Shown here piece by piece: positions 54,608 to 63,309 of a DNA stretch of 64,000 nt. The notes under the pieces are model-generated. The model did no database searches, was not told where the DNA came from, and saw only the letters and a list, made by a program, of their open reading frames with translations. The position numbers and the translations under genes are program-made. Numbering within the stretch: the stretch's first letter is position 1; each line of letters starts with the position of its first letter. The stretch comes from Anaerolineales bacterium (lineage in GTDB: Bacteria; Chloroflexota; Anaerolineae; Anaerolineales; E44-bin32), in the NCBI GenBank assembly GCA_016927115.1, contig JAFGNH010000021.1:1-64000 (forward strand), in the 5' to 3' direction.

Positions 54608-54696
54608 GAAGAATGAACAACGGACCGGAGCACATACAGCCAGGCAAGGATTCCAGCAAAGTACTAGTACCAGCAGTCGCTTCCAGCATGACAACG

Positions 54697-55473
54697 TCAA
54701 TCAGACGTAGTTACAACCGGGTGGCCGTTTTGCGGATTTGGAAATACCTGGATCTTCACCGCATACACCTCAGCCAGCAGATCTGCCGTGAGAACTTCCT
54801 GCGGCCTGCCAAGGGAATGAACGGTTCCATTGGAAAGAAGCATAACCCGATCGGCAAAACGAGACACCAGATTCAGATCATGCAGCGCCATTAACACCGC
54901 CAGGCCCTGTTCCAGTGCCAGTTCACGTACAAGCTTGAGCGTCCGGTCCTGGTGATGCAAATCCAGATGGGCTGTGGGTTCATCAAGCAGCATAACCTCA
55001 GGTGATTGTGCCAGCGCCCTGGCGATCAGAACACGCTGCTGCTCACCGCCAGAGAGTTCTCCCACAAGACGATCTGCATATTCAAGCGTCCCGGTTTTCT
55101 CCATCATGGTTGTGGCGATCTCCACATCCTCCTGGTTTTCACTCTCGAACCAATTCAAATAGGCTGTGCGCCCCATTAACACTACATCGAGTGCTCTGAA
55201 TGCTCCCGGCAAATGGATAGCCTGCGGTACCACTGCAATCCGGCGCGCCCGCTTGTCAGGATTTATCGAATGGATTGACTTTTCTCCAAGCCGGATCTCC
55301 CCGTTTGTCAGCGGCAGGATCCCTGAAGCAGCCTTGATCAGGGTGGACTTTCCTACCCCATTCGGCCCCACCACAGCCAGGATCTCACCAGGCTTCACAT
55401 CGAAGCACAGATTGTGTAAAACCGGCCGCCGGGAATAGCCAAACCCGACATTGATAAACGAAAGCGCATCCAT
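54697..55473 (-). CDS. btuD: Corrinoid ABC transporter ATPase
   Basis: 258-residue FecE/BtuD-type ATPase. Walker A GPNGVGKST, signature LSGGEQQR, Walker B VMLLDEP with the following TAHLDL, and an ALHDLN H-loop. It drives import through the adjacent FecCD permease, starting directly after its stop codon. Iron-siderophore transporters share this fold, but the cobalamin riboswitch upstream and cob genes downstream specify corrinoids. Confidence 0.93.
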   Translation of the reverse strand: MDALSFINVGFGYSRRPVLHNLCFDVKPGEILAVVGPNGVGKSTLIKAASGILPLTNGEIRLGEKSIHSINPDKRARRIAVVPQAIHLPGAFRALDVVLMGRTAYLNWFESENQEDVEIATTMMEKTGTLEYADRLVGELSGGEQQRVLIARALAQSPEVMLLDEPTAHLDLHHQDRTLKLVRELALEQGLAVLMALHDLNLVSRFADRVMLLSNGTVHSLGRPQEVLTADLLAEVYAVKIQVFPNPQNGHPVVTTSD

Positions 55474-56544
55474 CTACCAATACCCTATCTCTCTGCGTGT
55501 CTTGCGCAGCAGCCAGAGGAAAAATGGAGCTCCGATCACCGAAGTCACCACACCAACCGGCAGCACACTCGGAGCCATCACAACCCTGGCAATGATATCC
55601 GTCAGCAGCAGGAAGATACCGCCGCCCAGTACAGCACGGGGAATAATACGCCGGTAATCAGCTCCCCAGATCAGACGAACGATATGCGGAACGATCAAAC
55701 CGACAAAACCAATGATCCCGGAGAAGGAAACGGCTGTTGCTGCAACCATCGAAGCAGTAACGACAATAACCAGCTTATACCGCTCCACATTCAAGCCCAT
55801 CTGCTTTGCCTGGTCATCCCCGAACTGGAGCACATTCAAAGGGCGCCCCAGGACCATCATCAGGGAAATTCCGATCAGATAGTATGGCAGTGATGCCAGA
55901 ACAGGTTCCCATCCGCCCAGGCTGAACCCGCCGAAAAGCCAGCTCACCGCCCGATGCAGCTCTTCGCGCGACAGGATCATGATCAGGCTCGTTATCGAAG
56001 ACATAAAGGAACTGACCGCAACACCGGCCAGAATCAATGTACTCACAGGAGTCGATCGTCCGATCTTTGCCAGTGAATATACCAGCCACACGGTGATCAT
56101 CGCGCCGACAAACGCAGCTGCTGGAATGATAAACATACTGCTGAGCTGGTACGGCCACTTCACCGACATGGCCAGCACAGCTCCCAATCCCGCTCCTGAT
56201 GCAATCCCCAGAATGTAAGGATCTGCCAGCGGATTACGGAACAGGCCCTGGTAAGCAGATCCACTGGCCGCCAGTGCCATCCCTGTTAATGCGAGCAGAA
56301 CCGTATGGGGGAGACGGATATCATAGAGAATGATCTCAAATGTCTGAGGCCAGGTCGTCGTGATATGAAGCAGCCCGGTTTTATTGGCAAGGATCCCGAT
56401 TACATTCAGCGGCGGGATCGAGATCGACCCAACACTGATATTCACTACGGCAACAAGAAATAAAGCAGCAGCCAGCAGCCAGGGAGAGAACCTGCTGCCT
56501 CCCCGGCCACGCTCACTGCTGCTGTGCACAGTTTCGTTCGACAA
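55474..56544 (-). CDS. btuC: Corrinoid ABC transporter permease (FecCD/BtuC)
   Basis: 356 residues with about ten membrane helices of the FecCD family (TWPQTFEIILYDIRLPHTVLLALTG region, GSAYQGLFRNPLADPYILGIASG, and GFVGLIVPHIVRL). These motifs are standard for BtuC. It lies 8 nt after btuF and abuts btuD. It has a longer hydrophilic N-terminus than E. coli BtuC. Confidence 0.94.
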   Translation of the reverse strand: MSNETVHSSSERGRGGSRFSPWLLAAALFLVAVVNISVGSISIPPLNVIGILANKTGLLHITTTWPQTFEIILYDIRLPHTVLLALTGMALAASGSAYQGLFRNPLADPYILGIASGAGLGAVLAMSVKWPYQLSSMFIIPAAAFVGAMITVWLVYSLAKIGRSTPVSTLILAGVAVSSFMSSITSLIMILSREELHRAVSWLFGGFSLGGWEPVLASLPYYLIGISLMMVLGRPLNVLQFGDDQAKQMGLNVERYKLVIVVTASMVAATAVSFSGIIGFVGLIVPHIVRLIWGADYRRIIPRAVLGGGIFLLLTDIIARVVMAPSVLPVGVVTSVIGAPFFLWLLRKTRREIGYW

Positions 56545-56552
56545 TCGATTGC

Positions 56553-57479
56553 CTACTCAAAAAGCTCTGGGTGGAGATATGCCGCCATCGCTTCATATGC
56601 ATCCATCAGTCTTGGCCCCGGGCGGTCGAACCAGTTCGTATCAATTCCATACACTCGTCCGTTTACCACTGCGTCGATGCCATCCCAGCCAGGCCGTTCA
56701 GCGATAGATTCAACTGTTGTTGTGACCCAGGCGCCGGACGCAAAAACAATCACTTCGGGGTTTGCGGCAATAATCTCTTCGGAGCTGAGAGTATTGTAAT
56801 AATCGACTTCGGCTGCGATATTCTCGCCGGCGGCCATGGAAATCACATAATCATGGAATGTACCAACACCTGCCGTCCATGGCGCAGCGGGGTCTGTCCC
56901 ATCCACTTCATAGAAGACACTGACGGTCTCCGCACCAGCAACCTTTTGCTCCACCGCTGCCTGCCGTTCCTGCAGATGTGAAACCACCGTTTCTGCCTCC
57001 GCCTCCTGCCCGGTGATCGTTCCGGCCAGGCGCAAATTAGCATACAACCCATCAAAATCAGCCGGATTACCGATGACAAAAACCGGGATATCCAGTGCTT
57101 CCAGCTGGGCAATCTGCTCAGGGCTGGTCAATTCGGCTCCGAGAACCACATCCGGCTCCAGTGCGACAATTGCTTCTGTGTTCAACTCGCCCCATGTACT
57201 GCCGATACTCTCGATCTCAAGCGCCTCCTCCGGGAAATCCGTCATATCATCACGCCCGACTATCAGGTCACCAGCACCGAGGGCAAACAGTATTTCAACA
57301 TTCGAAGGTGCGATCGACACAATACGTTCGACTGGAAGGTCCAGTGTAATCTCGCGTCCATAACCATCGACCAGATCAACAGCTGTGTTTACCTCTTCTG
57401 CCAGCGTTGTGGAGGAGCATGCACCGATCAGCAGGGTTGTTATCAGCATCACTATTATCAAAAGAGTATTCTTTTTCAC
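56553..57479 (-). CDS. btuF: Corrinoid-binding lipoprotein
   Basis: 308-residue type III periplasmic-binding-like lipoprotein. Signal peptide with lipobox LIGAC; then DGYGREITLDLPVERIVSIAPSN opens the typical two-lobe fold, followed by ALGAGDLIVGRDD and EAIVALEPDVVLG. A lipid anchor fits an organism without a classical outer membrane. The start is GTG 57479 after GGAGAGG, 33 nt downstream of the riboswitch terminator. First gene of the cobalamin operon. Confidence 0.93.
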   Translation of the reverse strand: MKKNTLLIIVMLITTLLIGACSSTTLAEEVNTAVDLVDGYGREITLDLPVERIVSIAPSNVEILFALGAGDLIVGRDDMTDFPEEALEIESIGSTWGELNTEAIVALEPDVVLGAELTSPEQIAQLEALDIPVFVIGNPADFDGLYANLRLAGTITGQEAEAETVVSHLQERQAAVEQKVAGAETVSVFYEVDGTDPAAPWTAGVGTFHDYVISMAAGENIAAEVDYYNTLSSEEIIAANPEVIVFASGAWVTTTVESIAERPGWDGIDAVVNGRVYGIDTNWFDRPGPRLMDAYEAMAAYLHPELFE

Positions 57480-57511
57480 TTTTTTATCCTCTCCATGAAT
57501 ATTGACTGTTC

Positions 57512-57545
57512 AAAAAAAATAAAAAATCCCTGCCTTTCAGCAGGG
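57512..57545 (-). terminator. Riboswitch-controlled terminator before btuF
   Basis: On the minus strand CCCTGC and GCAGGG form a 6-bp stem with loop TGAAAG, followed by ATTTTTTATTTTTTTT. It is placed directly after the cobalamin aptamer and 33 nt before btuF, so it is the expected transcription-terminating expression platform. Confidence 0.88.
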
Positions 57546-57739
57546 AGAGTATTATGGAAGTTCTTTCATAGGACTCCTCCCCTTCTTCGAGGTTTGTGGA
57601 GATCCCAGTCAGACAGTCGTCCTGGCTTCCTGATATATCAGGTAACAGTTGCGGGACAGCACCGGACTTGCACCGGTTTCGCTTTTGAGCCCTTCCATCC
57701 GGGGAAAAGGCATCTGGCTGGTATTCTTATTCAGTTGTC
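57546..57739 (-). promoter_or_regulatory. Cobalamin riboswitch
   Basis: On the minus strand: the conserved core GGTGCAAGTCCGGTGCTGTC followed by CCGCAACTGT, and the B12 box AGCCAGGACGACTGTCTG at 57627-57610. All are hallmarks of the adenosyl- or aquocobalamin aptamer. It precedes btuFCD and cob genes; ligand binding should switch on the terminator at 57512-57545. Confidence 0.96.
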
Positions 57740-57745
57740 CCCTGT

Positions 57746-57773
57746 AGTATACCGTTGATTTTGCGACCGTCAA
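57746..57773 (-). promoter_or_regulatory. Promoter of the cobalamin operon
   Basis: On the minus strand TTGACG (57773-57768), 16-nt spacer, TATACT (57751-57746). Transcription would start near 57739, right at the riboswitch. Confidence 0.75.
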
Positions 57774-58648
57774 GAACCTTTGTTTTCCAAAACAATCCTC
57801 TCTGAGAAATCTGTGTCAAATGTCCCAATAAAGATCTTACTATCATACAAATTTGGTTTGGATTCTTGCATTTAAAATCGTTATCATATACTCTTTTCCT
57901 TAAGAAAGCGCATTTTCCTGCCCGGTGGGATATCTTGATCAGCAGGAGTCTTGCGCAGACCATATGACGCAAGTGTGTGAACTGTTTCGGTGAGGTATAT
58001 GGGTAATACGGGTAGATGTACGGCTGTACAAGTACGTCCAAACCTGCAAGTCCTGGCTCATTGGCAAAACGTGGAAAGAACTATCCCACATTACATTGAA
58101 GCATTTTTCCCCACTCTCACATTCTCCAGGATTTTTTTCTTGACGCGCCCTGGAAAAATATTCCACCAGAAACCTCGCCACTCTGATTCGAAGCACTATA
58201 GAAGTCCAGGAAAAACAACCTGCTTCTCATCCCTATTTCAGTACCGCATCTCCCCTCCAATCCTGGAGCAACAAAGCCTTTTCACCATCACCCCCGGCGT
58301 AATTGTTCTTCCGGAATCTCCACTCCAGCCAACTCCATTCCCATCTGGATCTGGCGCCCATAGATTTGTTCGCCCAACCATTGTCGCTGCATCCCTCCTG
58401 ACACAGCCCTGTTTTTTATAAGAACAAAGATACGGGCTCATACAACAACAGTTACTGAAGAATCTGTAAGCCGGAAAACAGTTGACTGCTGATTCATTCC
58501 GATCAGTGTTCTATTCTGGCCTGTGCTGCTTCCAGAAATCGCCTGCCGAACAACTCTTTGCAGAACAGCTAGACTGACTGACAACGATATTGATGAAACA
58601 TATTGCTGACAACAGGTACTTTTATTATCTTTTCCAAAGGAGAAGAAC
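57774..58648. other. Divergent intergenic region before the CODH/ACS genes
   Basis: About 875 bases with no supportable gene; several short frames lack ribosome sites and domains. The first 130 bases are AT-rich. Just before the first gene stands AAAGGAGAAGAAC. No -35/-10 pair of good quality, known riboswitch or repeat was recognised, so the plus-strand promoter remains unlocated. The length leaves room for a long regulatory leader. Confidence 0.45.
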
Positions 58649-58981
58649 ATGAAAGAACTCACCCTTTCCATTCCCGGGCTTTACGCGGACCACCATGTGC
58701 TTCGGATCCGACGTGCACTGGATCTTCCCGGTGTTGAAGAGCTGTACGCCAGTTCTGCCTGGCATAAGCTCTGGATCCGTTTCGACGAGGCCAAACTCTC
58801 AGAAAGCACTATCGAAGAAACCATCCGTGCTATCGGGTATGGTCTAGATGCGAAGGAAACCCCCATACTGGTAGAACGTATCCGAGCCGGACGTGATCCT
58901 CAGTGGGAAAAACTGGCAGCCCGGGTGACAAAAACAAACCCATCGGACCTGAAGATGTCCGGTGAGTTCCGACGTTATTAA
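58649..58981 (+). CDS. Small HMA-fold protein without CxxC, beside CODH
   Basis: 110 residues. Residues 1-70 fit a heavy-metal-associated ferredoxin-like fold: LTLSIPGLYADHHVLRIRRAL, then LPGVEELYASS, WIRFDE and IEETIRAIGYGLD follow the HMA pattern strand by strand. The metal-binding GMxCxxC is replaced by GLYADHH. The last 40 residues are an Arg/Lys-rich tail. It lies 15 nt before cooS and is surely cotranscribed. A role in nickel delivery or assembly of the CODH/ACS clusters is attractive but inferred. Ribosome site GGAGAAG. Confidence 0.7.
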   Translation: MKELTLSIPGLYADHHVLRIRRALDLPGVEELYASSAWHKLWIRFDEAKLSESTIEETIRAIGYGLDAKETPILVERIRAGRDPQWEKLAARVTKTNPSDLKMSGEFRRY

Positions 58982-58996
58982 GAAAGGAGTCTGTTC

Positions 58997-60988
58997 ATGG
59001 CGAAAAAACAGCGTTCTCCTGAAGAAACCAGCGGGGATCAGTCAAGCATCAAGCTGCTGCAGTTTGCACTGGATGAAGGATTTGATACATCTTTCTTCCG
59101 TGCTGATGCCCTTGCCCCCTGTCCGATCGGGAGTGAAGGCCTGTGCTGTAAAGTCTGCTCCATGGGGCCCTGTCGGCTAACAAAAGAAGACTCGCGCGGC
59201 ATCTGTGGAGCCACACGCGATACCGTTGCCGCCCGCAACTTCGGGCGCATGGTCGCTGCCGGTGCTTCTGCCCATTCTGACCACGGACGGGATCTTGCCT
59301 ACACACTCCTGGCTGCCGCCCAGGGCCATGCACCCGACTATGCCATCCGCGATCCGATCAAGCTGCAAGAAATGGCTGTCACCTTTGATATCCCTCTCGA
59401 TGGAAAATCTATGGAAGAGCTTGCCGCCGAAGTCGCTACAGCCGCATTGCAGGAATTCGGCAAAATCGACGGTACCCTCACCTACCTCAAGCGTGCACCC
59501 GAGCGCCGCCAGAAAATCTGGCAATCCCTTAAGATTGAACCACGCAGCATCGACCGTGAAATTGTCGAAATGATGCACCGCACCCATATCGGCAATGACC
59601 AGGAAGCCGAGCACATCCTCGATCATGCGCTGCGCTGCGCCCTCGGAGATGGCTGGGGCGGCTCGATGCTGGCCACAGATCTCACCGATGTGCTCTTCGG
59701 CACCCCTGGGCCTGTCCAATCCAATTCCAATCTCGGCGTACTGAAAGACGATGAGGTCAATATCATCATCCACGGGCATGAACCGACACTCTCCGAGATG
59801 ATCGTGGCTGCAGCCCTGGATCCTGAACTGATCGAATATGCCCGCAGCAAGGGAGCTGCTGGTATCAACATGGCCGGTATTTGTTGTACAGCCAACGAAA
59901 CCCTGATGCGGCAGGGTGTCCCTCTGGCCGGCAACTTCCTGCAGCAGGAGCTGGCACTCCTCACAGGATCGGTAGAAGCAATGGTGGTCGACATCCAGTG
60001 CATCATGCAGGGGTTGTCTGGACTGGCTGGTCATTTCCATACTGAACTGATTTCCACCTCACCGAAAGCGCGCATAAAAGGCTTCACTCACATCGAGTTT
60101 GATGAACACAACGCACTGAATATCGCCAAGGACATTGTGCGACGGGCAATCGATAAATATCCCGAGCGCGGCGAGACCCACATCCCGGAAGAGACAGAAC
60201 CTCTTATCCCCGGTTTCAGCCATGAGTACATTCAGTACGCACTCGGAGGCCTGTACCGCGGCTCGTTCCGGCCGCTGAATGACGCCATCATCTCCGGCCG
60301 CATCCGCGGCGTTGTCGCCAATATCGGCTGTAATAATGCCCGCATCTGCCACGACGCCTTGCATCGCGAGGTTGTAACCGAATTCCTCAAAAACGATATT
60401 CTGGTCGTCGAAACCGGCTGCGGCGCTATCGCCAGCGCCAAACAGGGTTATATGACACCCGAAGCTGCATTCGAAGCTGCCGGACCCGGTCTGCGGGAAG
60501 TATGTGAAGCTGTAGGGATCCCACCCGTACTGCATATGGGATCATGCGTCGACAATTCCCGTATCCTGACCGTGCTGTCGCAAATGGCCACCGAAGGCGG
60601 GCTTGGCGAGGATATCTCCGATATTCCGGCTGTAGGGATGGCACCGGAGTGGATGAGTGAGAAAGCCATTTCAATCGCCACCTACTGCGTCGCCTCCGGA
60701 GCCTATGTGATCATGGGCCGCCATAACCCCGTCTCCGGCTGCGAGGAGGTAACGCAAATCCTCAGTGAAACCTGGGAGCAGAAGGTGGGCGGCCGGTTGG
60801 AGTTCGTAGACAACTGCGAGGAAATCATTTCCCGTGCGATCGCCCACATCGACGCCAAACGAGCTGCCCTGGGCCTGGACCCGTACCAGCCCGAAAAATG
60901 GGGGCAATCCGGAGATGCCCGCATGCTCACCTTACTCGAAAAACCTTTCTTCGATCGAATCGAAGCCGTTTACGGTGGCAAAGACTGA
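58997..60988 (+). CDS. cooS: Ni-dependent CO dehydrogenase catalytic subunit
   Basis: Interconverts CO and CO2 and feeds CO to acetyl-CoA synthase. 663 residues. Near the N-terminus C42 and C50 fit the shared D-cluster ligands, and C51, C54, C59 and C70 the B-cluster (LCCKVCSMGPC...GIC). Later segments around GICCTANE, IGCNNARICHDALH, ETGCGAIASAKQ and MGSCVDNSR carry the C-cluster Cys ligands. Placement directly before acsB marks it as the AcsA type of the Wood-Ljungdahl pathway rather than a respiratory CODH. Ribosome site AGGAG; 15 nt to acsB. Confidence 0.96.
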   Translation: MAKKQRSPEETSGDQSSIKLLQFALDEGFDTSFFRADALAPCPIGSEGLCCKVCSMGPCRLTKEDSRGICGATRDTVAARNFGRMVAAGASAHSDHGRDLAYTLLAAAQGHAPDYAIRDPIKLQEMAVTFDIPLDGKSMEELAAEVATAALQEFGKIDGTLTYLKRAPERRQKIWQSLKIEPRSIDREIVEMMHRTHIGNDQEAEHILDHALRCALGDGWGGSMLATDLTDVLFGTPGPVQSNSNLGVLKDDEVNIIIHGHEPTLSEMIVAAALDPELIEYARSKGAAGINMAGICCTANETLMRQGVPLAGNFLQQELALLTGSVEAMVVDIQCIMQGLSGLAGHFHTELISTSPKARIKGFTHIEFDEHNALNIAKDIVRRAIDKYPERGETHIPEETEPLIPGFSHEYIQYALGGLYRGSFRPLNDAIISGRIRGVVANIGCNNARICHDALHREVVTEFLKNDILVVETGCGAIASAKQGYMTPEAAFEAAGPGLREVCEAVGIPPVLHMGSCVDNSRILTVLSQMATEGGLGEDISDIPAVGMAPEWMSEKAISIATYCVASGAYVIMGRHNPVSGCEEVTQILSETWEQKVGGRLEFVDNCEEIISRAIAHIDAKRAALGLDPYQPEKWGQSGDARMLTLLEKPFFDRIEAVYGGKD

Positions 60989-61003
60989 CCAGGAGGAGAA
61001 AAC

Positions 61004-63292
61004 ATGTCACGCTATATCGCCACAAGAGCTATCCGTGGAGCCAATGCCCTCGTCGCCGAAGCAGATCAGCTCCTCGATCAGACCATAGAGAAAAAAGGAC
61101 CTGACCAGGTAGTTGCCTTTCCAAATACCGCCTACTACCTGCCCGTTATCAACGGCATGCTTGGCAAGCAGGTTTCAACATTGAAAGACCTGAAACCTGT
61201 GCTTGAGCACGCTCACACCCTCCTCCATCCACTCCCCCAGGAAAAACTGTGGACTCCATACCTTGGAGAGACGCTCGATTCCGGCATGGCCACCCTGCTC
61301 GCAGCGGAAGCGATTGAAGCGATCTGCTTTACCCTCGGTGAACAGCCGGAACCATATCCCGGACTGAATCTGGCAGGATCAACCACCTTCACCAGCCCCG
61401 ATGGAAACGGATCAGAACCGCAAACCGACGGACACCTCAATGGACCCATCGATGATATCCAGCTGCGCTCCTGGGGCATCCAGCTCGTGGATGGGCGGAT
61501 GCCCGGCTTTGCCGCCATCGTCGGCGCTGCCCGTTCCAACGAAGCCGCAGTCAGTATCGTACGCGAACTGCAGCAGCGGAACATTCTCACGTTCCTGTGC
61601 GGAAATGTGAACGGGCGCTCCATTATCGACCAGCTTGTTGAGGAAGGTGTCGAAATGGGTTACGACACCTACATCGTCCCCTTCGGCCGGGATACAATCT
61701 CAGCAATTTATGCACTCGGTTTCGCCACCCGCTCGGCACTCACCTTCGGTGGGTTGAAAGGCGGGCAGTGGCGCGATATCCTGATTTACAACAAGTTCCG
61801 TGTGTTTGCCTTTGTCCTGGCGCTCGGCGAGGTCGATGACCTCAAATACGCCGCAGCTGCCGGCGCCATCTCCTACGGCTTCCCGGTTATCGCCGACACC
61901 ATCATCCCGGAAATCCTTCCCACCGGTGTCACCCGCTACGAACACGTCATCTCGCAGCCGTGGAATGAAATCGAGGGAAAGACCGATTCCGAAAAAGCAG
62001 CCCGGCTGGTGCAAAAATGCATTGAAGTCCGCGGTGTGAAAGTGCGCATCACCGAAGTACCGGTGCCGGTGCCGTACGGCTCTGCCTTTGAAGGCGAGGT
62101 GGTTCGCCGCGCCGATATGCAGGTTGAGTTCGGCGGAAAACACAGCCGTGCATATGAATACCTCACCATGGCCAAAATGGACGATGTCGAGGATGGTAAG
62201 GTGGAAATCATCGGCCCCGGACTGGAAAATGTGGAAACCGGCGGTTATTTGGATATGGGCATCCTCGTTGAGGTGGCCGGCCGCAAAATGGAGAAGGATT
62301 TTGAGCCGGTGCTGGAACGCCAGATCCACTACTTCGTTAACGGCGCTTCCGGTGTGCAGCATATCGGGCAGCGGGACATCGCCTGGATCCGCATCAGTAA
62401 AACTGCAGCCGAAAAAGGGTTCGGCCTCGAACACTTCGGCAAGATGCTGCACGCCCGCTTCCATGCAGATTTCGATTCAATCGTTGACAAGCTGCAGGTC
62501 AAAATTATCACCGATCCCAAGCAGCATGCCGCCTGGCTGAAAAAAGCGCGTACCGCCTATGCAGAACGCAACGAACGAATCGGTGCGATGACCGATGAAA
62601 GCGTTGAGGATTTCTACTCCTGCACCCTCTGCCAGTCGTTCGCACCGGACCATGTATGCATCGTCAGCCCGGAGCGGCTGGGATTGTGCGGCGCATATAA
62701 CTGGCTGGACTGCAAAGCTTCCTTCCAGATCAACCCCACCGGCCCAAACCAGCCGATCCGCAAGGGCAAACTGCTCGACGACAGCAAAGGCTACTACACC
62801 GGTGTGAATGAATACGCCCTCTCTGCCTCGCACGGCTCAGTCAACGAGGTAGCCATGTATTCCATCATGGAGAACCCGATGACTGCCTGCGGCTGTTTCG
62901 AATGTATCGCCATGGTAATCCCGGAGGCCAACGGCATCATGATCGTCAGCCGGGAGGATCCTTCAATGACCCCTGCCGGTATGACATTCTCCACCCTCGC
63001 TGGTATGGCAGGCGGAGGATTGCAGACCCCGGGCATCATGGGGCACGGTAAATTCTACATCCTCAGCCCGAAGTTTATCTCAGCTGATGGCGGCCCGAAG
63101 CGGATTGTATGGATGTCCTCCATCCTCAAACAACAGATGGCCAATCAACTGGAGATAGTCGCCGACCGCGAAGGTATAGGAGATCTTTTCAGCAAGATCG
63201 CTGATGAAACGGTCTGTACAGAAGTGGAACCACTGCTTGAATTTCTGACAGAGCAAAACCATCCTGCGCTGTCCATGCCGAGCATTTTCTAA
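61004..63292 (+). CDS. acsB: Acetyl-CoA synthase, CODH/ACS alpha/beta subunit
   Basis: Condenses CO, a corrinoid-bound methyl group and CoA into acetyl-CoA. 762 residues, full bacterial length including the N-terminal CODH-contacting domain. The A-cluster is intact: the cubane ligands C540, C543, C552 and C562 are spaced C-x2-C-x8-C-x9-C, and the distal Ni site is C629-G-C631. Also VPFGRDTISAIYALGFATRSALTFGG matches the family. The ribosome site AGGAGG lies 9 nt before the ATG. acsD follows after 17 nt. Confidence 0.97.
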   Translation: MSRYIATRAIRGANALVAEADQLLDQTIEKKGPDQVVAFPNTAYYLPVINGMLGKQVSTLKDLKPVLEHAHTLLHPLPQEKLWTPYLGETLDSGMATLLAAEAIEAICFTLGEQPEPYPGLNLAGSTTFTSPDGNGSEPQTDGHLNGPIDDIQLRSWGIQLVDGRMPGFAAIVGAARSNEAAVSIVRELQQRNILTFLCGNVNGRSIIDQLVEEGVEMGYDTYIVPFGRDTISAIYALGFATRSALTFGGLKGGQWRDILIYNKFRVFAFVLALGEVDDLKYAAAAGAISYGFPVIADTIIPEILPTGVTRYEHVISQPWNEIEGKTDSEKAARLVQKCIEVRGVKVRITEVPVPVPYGSAFEGEVVRRADMQVEFGGKHSRAYEYLTMAKMDDVEDGKVEIIGPGLENVETGGYLDMGILVEVAGRKMEKDFEPVLERQIHYFVNGASGVQHIGQRDIAWIRISKTAAEKGFGLEHFGKMLHARFHADFDSIVDKLQVKIITDPKQHAAWLKKARTAYAERNERIGAMTDESVEDFYSCTLCQSFAPDHVCIVSPERLGLCGAYNWLDCKASFQINPTGPNQPIRKGKLLDDSKGYYTGVNEYALSASHGSVNEVAMYSIMENPMTACGCFECIAMVIPEANGIMIVSREDPSMTPAGMTFSTLAGMAGGGLQTPGIMGHGKFYILSPKFISADGGPKRIVWMSSILKQQMANQLEIVADREGIGDLFSKIADETVCTEVEPLLEFLTEQNHPALSMPSIF

Positions 63293-63309
63293 ATCATGGA
63301 GGAATAACA

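Noticed and set aside
57990-58421. Plus-strand 143-codon open frame before the CODH genes
   Set aside because: No ribosome site and no protein-like pattern; residue composition looks random.
59177-60040. Minus-strand open frame of 287 codons within cooS
   Set aside because: Antisense shadow of a strongly conserved enzyme.
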